In this document: piece after piece, positions 62,156 to 64,000 of the stretch
How positions within the stretch are numbered: the stretch's first letter is position 1
How the letters are laid out: each line of letters starts with the position of its first letter
From: a bacterium SCSIO 12827
Lineage (GTDB): Bacteria; Pseudomonadota; Alphaproteobacteria; Rhodospirillales; Casp-alpha2
Direction of reading: 5' to 3'
Length of the DNA: 64,000 nucleotides
Assembly (NCBI GenBank): GCA_024397995.1
Contig: CP073746.1
Coordinates: forward strand, 2,232,001 to 2,296,000
The notes under the pieces: generated by a model
The model's input: the letters and a program-made list of their open reading frames with translations, nothing else
Databases searched by the model: none
Told to the model about the DNA's origin: nothing
Translations under genes and position numbers: made by a program

Positions 62156-62321
62156 CCGGCGGCATCCCGGCATAAGCAATTGAACGACAAGCAATCTTGA
62201 CGCCCGCCCCTGAAGGGCGCGACTATGTTACGAGCAGTCACGACGATGTTCCATCCGCATGCTAAGATGGCGGTCGGAAGATGCTCAAAAAGTACCGCCA
62301 CAGGCGGAAAGGTGTTCGAGG

Positions 62322-62897
62322 ATGAGTGATCCGGTCTCACCCGCCACAGAGTTGAATGACTTGCGGGATGCACAGCTTGAGATTCGGCAACTGAAAGAAA
62401 CCGTCGCCGCGCTCCGCGAGGAACTTGAAAACAAGGTCTTCGACATGCAGCGCGTCGAGCAGGAAGCGCGCGCCGAGGGCATCGACGAGATTAAGCAGCT
62501 GAAGGACACGGCCGCCGCCCTGCGAGAAGAAATGGAACAACTGAACTTCGCCCGCCAAAAGGAAGTTCAGGAAGAACGCGCCGCCGGCAACGACGAAATC
62601 ACTCAGCTCAAGAACACCATTCAGGCGCTGCGCGACGAGATGGAAACACTCAAGCTTGAAAAGGAACGGGAGCTGAACGAAGCAGTCTCCGCCGGACGCG
62701 ACGAAATTCAACAGCTCAAGGCGACCGTGGCGCATTTGCGACAGGAAATGGAAGACCTGAACTTCCGGCACCAGGAGACGGTGCAGGAACTGAACCGGAC
62801 CCGTCGGGACGAAGTCGGTGAACTGCAGCAAGCCATCGTCACCCTCCGGCGTACCCTTGAGGTCAAGTCCCAGCGGGGTTCCGAAGCGCGGCAATGA
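62322..62897 (+). CDS. coiled-coil protein made of 36-residue tandem repeats
   Basis: Protein of 191 residues. Residues 20-163 are four consecutive 36-residue repeats, each starting with E-(I)-x-(Q)-L-K and containing ALRxEME, and a partial fifth follows. Heptad hydrophobic spacing predicts a long parallel coiled coil. No membrane segment or signal peptide. The ATG at 62322 was preferred because the sequence before it is unlike protein. Its TGA overlaps the ATG of the GAF gene (ATGA), so the two are translated together and the proteins may form a complex. No known family. Confidence 0.85.
   Translation: MSDPVSPATELNDLRDAQLEIRQLKETVAALREELENKVFDMQRVEQEARAEGIDEIKQLKDTAAALREEMEQLNFARQKEVQEERAAGNDEITQLKNTIQALRDEMETLKLEKERELNEAVSAGRDEIQQLKATVAHLRQEMEDLNFRHQETVQELNRTRRDEVGELQQAIVTLRRTLEVKSQRGSEARQ
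62379..62810 (+). repeat. four 108-base tandem repeats (coding)
   Basis: Units 62379-62486, 62487-62594, 62595-62702 and 62703-62810, each coding for 36 residues, with a degenerate fifth to 62894. Protein repeats are clear; DNA copies have diverged, so the duplication is not recent. Confidence 0.85.
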
Positions 62898-64000
62898 GCG
62901 GCAATCAACCATCATCCGACACGATCGAACACGATAGCGCCGGCACCCCTCCTGCCCGTCCCGCCGCCCGTCCGGCCGCCAGGACCGTCGTCACGGACGA
63001 GGAAATACACCGCAAGCTGCACGAAGCCGACCGCCGCCTGAAACAGGCGGAGATGTTGTTGAACGTGTCCCGCCGAGTGGCCGGCATCGAATCGTTGGAC
63101 GAGGTTCTGGAAACCCTGGTCGAGGTCATCGTGTTCGAGTTGAAGGCCGAACGCGGCACCCTGTTCCTCAACGACCCGGCCACGGGCGAGCTCTATTCCC
63201 GCGTCGCCCAGGGCAATTTCCAGCGCGAAATCCGCATCCTCAACAACACCGGGATTGCTGGCGCCGTGTTCACTTCAGGTATCGGCGAGACCATCGACGA
63301 CGCCTATCAGGACAAGCGCTTCAACCGCTCCGTCGATGAACAGACCGGGTTCAAGACCGACACGATCTGCGCCGCCCCGGTGAAGACGGTGAAGGATGAA
63401 ATCATCGGCGTCGTGCAGTGTCTGAACAAGAAAAACGGTGAGGCTTTCGACGACGACGACCTGGCGTTGCTTGAGGCCATCACCACTCAGGCAGCCGTCG
63501 CCCTGCAGAGCACGCAATTCGTCGAGAGCATGAAGAAAAGCCGGGAACAGGAAATGAAGTTCCTGGATATGGTCTCGGACGTTACGTCGAACCTGGAACT
63601 GGGCTCGTTGCTGTCGCGCGTAATGTCCGAAGCGACCCGCATGCTGTCGGCAGATCGCTCGACCCTGTTCCTCAACGACGAAAAAACCAACGAGTTGTTT
63701 TCCCGCGTCGCCATGGGGGATTCCTTAGGCGAAATACGTCTGCCCAATCATCTGGGCATCGCCGGGGCCGTGTTCTGTTCCGGCGACACCATCAACATTC
63801 CCTACGCCTACGCGGACCTGCGCTTCAACCCGGCCTTCGACAAGAAGACGGGCTATTTCACGCGCTCGATCCTCTGCGTGCCCGTGGTCAACAAGGCGGG
63901 CAAGATGATCGGCGTGACCCAGGTCCTGAACAAGCGTGGCGGGCCGTTCACGGAAGAGGACGAAACGCGGCTCAAGGCGTTCACGGCGCAGGTCTCCATC
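62894..64000 (+). CDS. dual-GAF domain signalling protein (partial, C-terminus beyond right edge)
   Basis: 369 codons are visible, with no stop before the window edge. A disordered N-terminus (about 1-35) is followed by a short helix and two GAF domains at about 60-205 and 225-369. They are similar to each other: RGTLFLNDPATGELYSRVAQ in the first and RSTLFLNDEKTNELFSRVAM in the second, and both contain GIAGAVF and VxQxLNK. This pattern resembles cyclic-nucleotide-binding GAF pairs found before adenylate/guanylate cyclase, phosphatase or kinase domains; the output domain is outside the window. ATG overlaps the upstream stop. Confidence 0.88.
   Translation, partial: MSGNQPSSDTIEHDSAGTPPARPAARPAARTVVTDEEIHRKLHEADRRLKQAEMLLNVSRRVAGIESLDEVLETLVEVIVFELKAERGTLFLNDPATGELYSRVAQGNFQREIRILNNTGIAGAVFTSGIGETIDDAYQDKRFNRSVDEQTGFKTDTICAAPVKTVKDEIIGVVQCLNKKNGEAFDDDDLALLEAITTQAAVALQSTQFVESMKKSREQEMKFLDMVSDVTSNLELGSLLSRVMSEATRMLSADRSTLFLNDEKTNELFSRVAMGDSLGEIRLPNHLGIAGAVFCSGDTINIPYAYADLRFNPAFDKKTGYFTRSILCVPVVNKAGKMIGVTQVLNKRGGPFTEEDETRLKAFTAQVSI

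Noticed and set aside
62156-62321. SOS box upstream of dinB
   Set aside because: Only one half (GAAC) is present; the expected second half seven bases on reads AATC.

Overview
The window looks like a chromosomal segment of a GC-rich alphaproteobacterium, most likely a member of the Rhodospirillales in the broad sense. The evidence is gene order. Positions 15390-32557 carry the block yajC-secD-secF-DUF498, nlpD-like/pcm/surE/serS, tatC-tatB-tatA, scpB-scpA, a site-2 protease, nagZ, a SPOR protein, dgt and erpA. A second block, 50377-56263, holds valS-popZ-tolC-pcm2. PAS_5 proteins, PopZ, a DUF849 enzyme and a zinc-ribbon DinB fit the same group. No phage, insertion sequence, CRISPR array or rRNA operon was seen.

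Layout. 1-2500: a CDP-alcohol phosphatidyltransferase cut by the left edge, a small unknown protein, a secreted DUF1223 protein and a lipoprotein. 2505-9238 (minus strand): acyl-CoA/CoA metabolism (CaiB-type transferase, acyl-CoA dehydrogenase, two-subunit CoA-transferase-like pair), then a membrane rhodanese and a pentapeptide-repeat protein. 9398-15788: trmFO, a TPR glycosyltransferase, two homologues of mitochondrial complex I assembly factors (NDUFAF6-like and NDUFAF3/DUF498-like), and between them three less conserved genes including a PuuD-like membrane protein. 15804-31607: Sec, Tat, septation/peptidoglycan and chromosome-partition genes, mostly co-directional with several 4-bp ATGA overlaps. 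31650-36789: GlcG-like, erpA, xth, an alpha/beta hydrolase, tag behind a probable SOS box, a secreted metallo-beta-lactamase-fold protein, htpX.

36907-47243 is metabolic and regulatory accessory material: TauD-type dioxygenase with an AtzF-C-like partner, three PAS_5 proteins, a homoserine-dehydrogenase-like oxidoreductase with a SAF domain, a zinc alcohol dehydrogenase, a core-MetE methionine synthase, ilvD, a PilZ protein and a class V aminotransferase. 47244-48371 is a small AT-rich island carrying one Abi-alpha (DUF4393) gene, a candidate defence gene. 48372-50376: a coiled-coil membrane protein, mscS, and a 469-base gap with two hairpins.

56556-56712 holds tRNA-Cys and tRNA-Asn with a shared promoter and terminator. 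56774-64000 is largely signalling: a response regulator/HATPase/PP2C protein whose conserved C-terminus is cut off by an in-frame TAG, its STAS partner, a DUF849 enzyme, a secreted HExxH protein, dinB, a protein built of 36-residue coiled-coil repeats, and a dual-GAF protein running off the right edge.

The observations I rate highest are the amber codon in the phosphatase (56990), the Abi-alpha island, the SOS box before tag, the repeat protein translationally coupled to the GAF protein, the promoter plus 30-bp-spaced direct repeats before the PuuD-like gene, and the absence of argS from its usual place between dgt and the SPOR gene.
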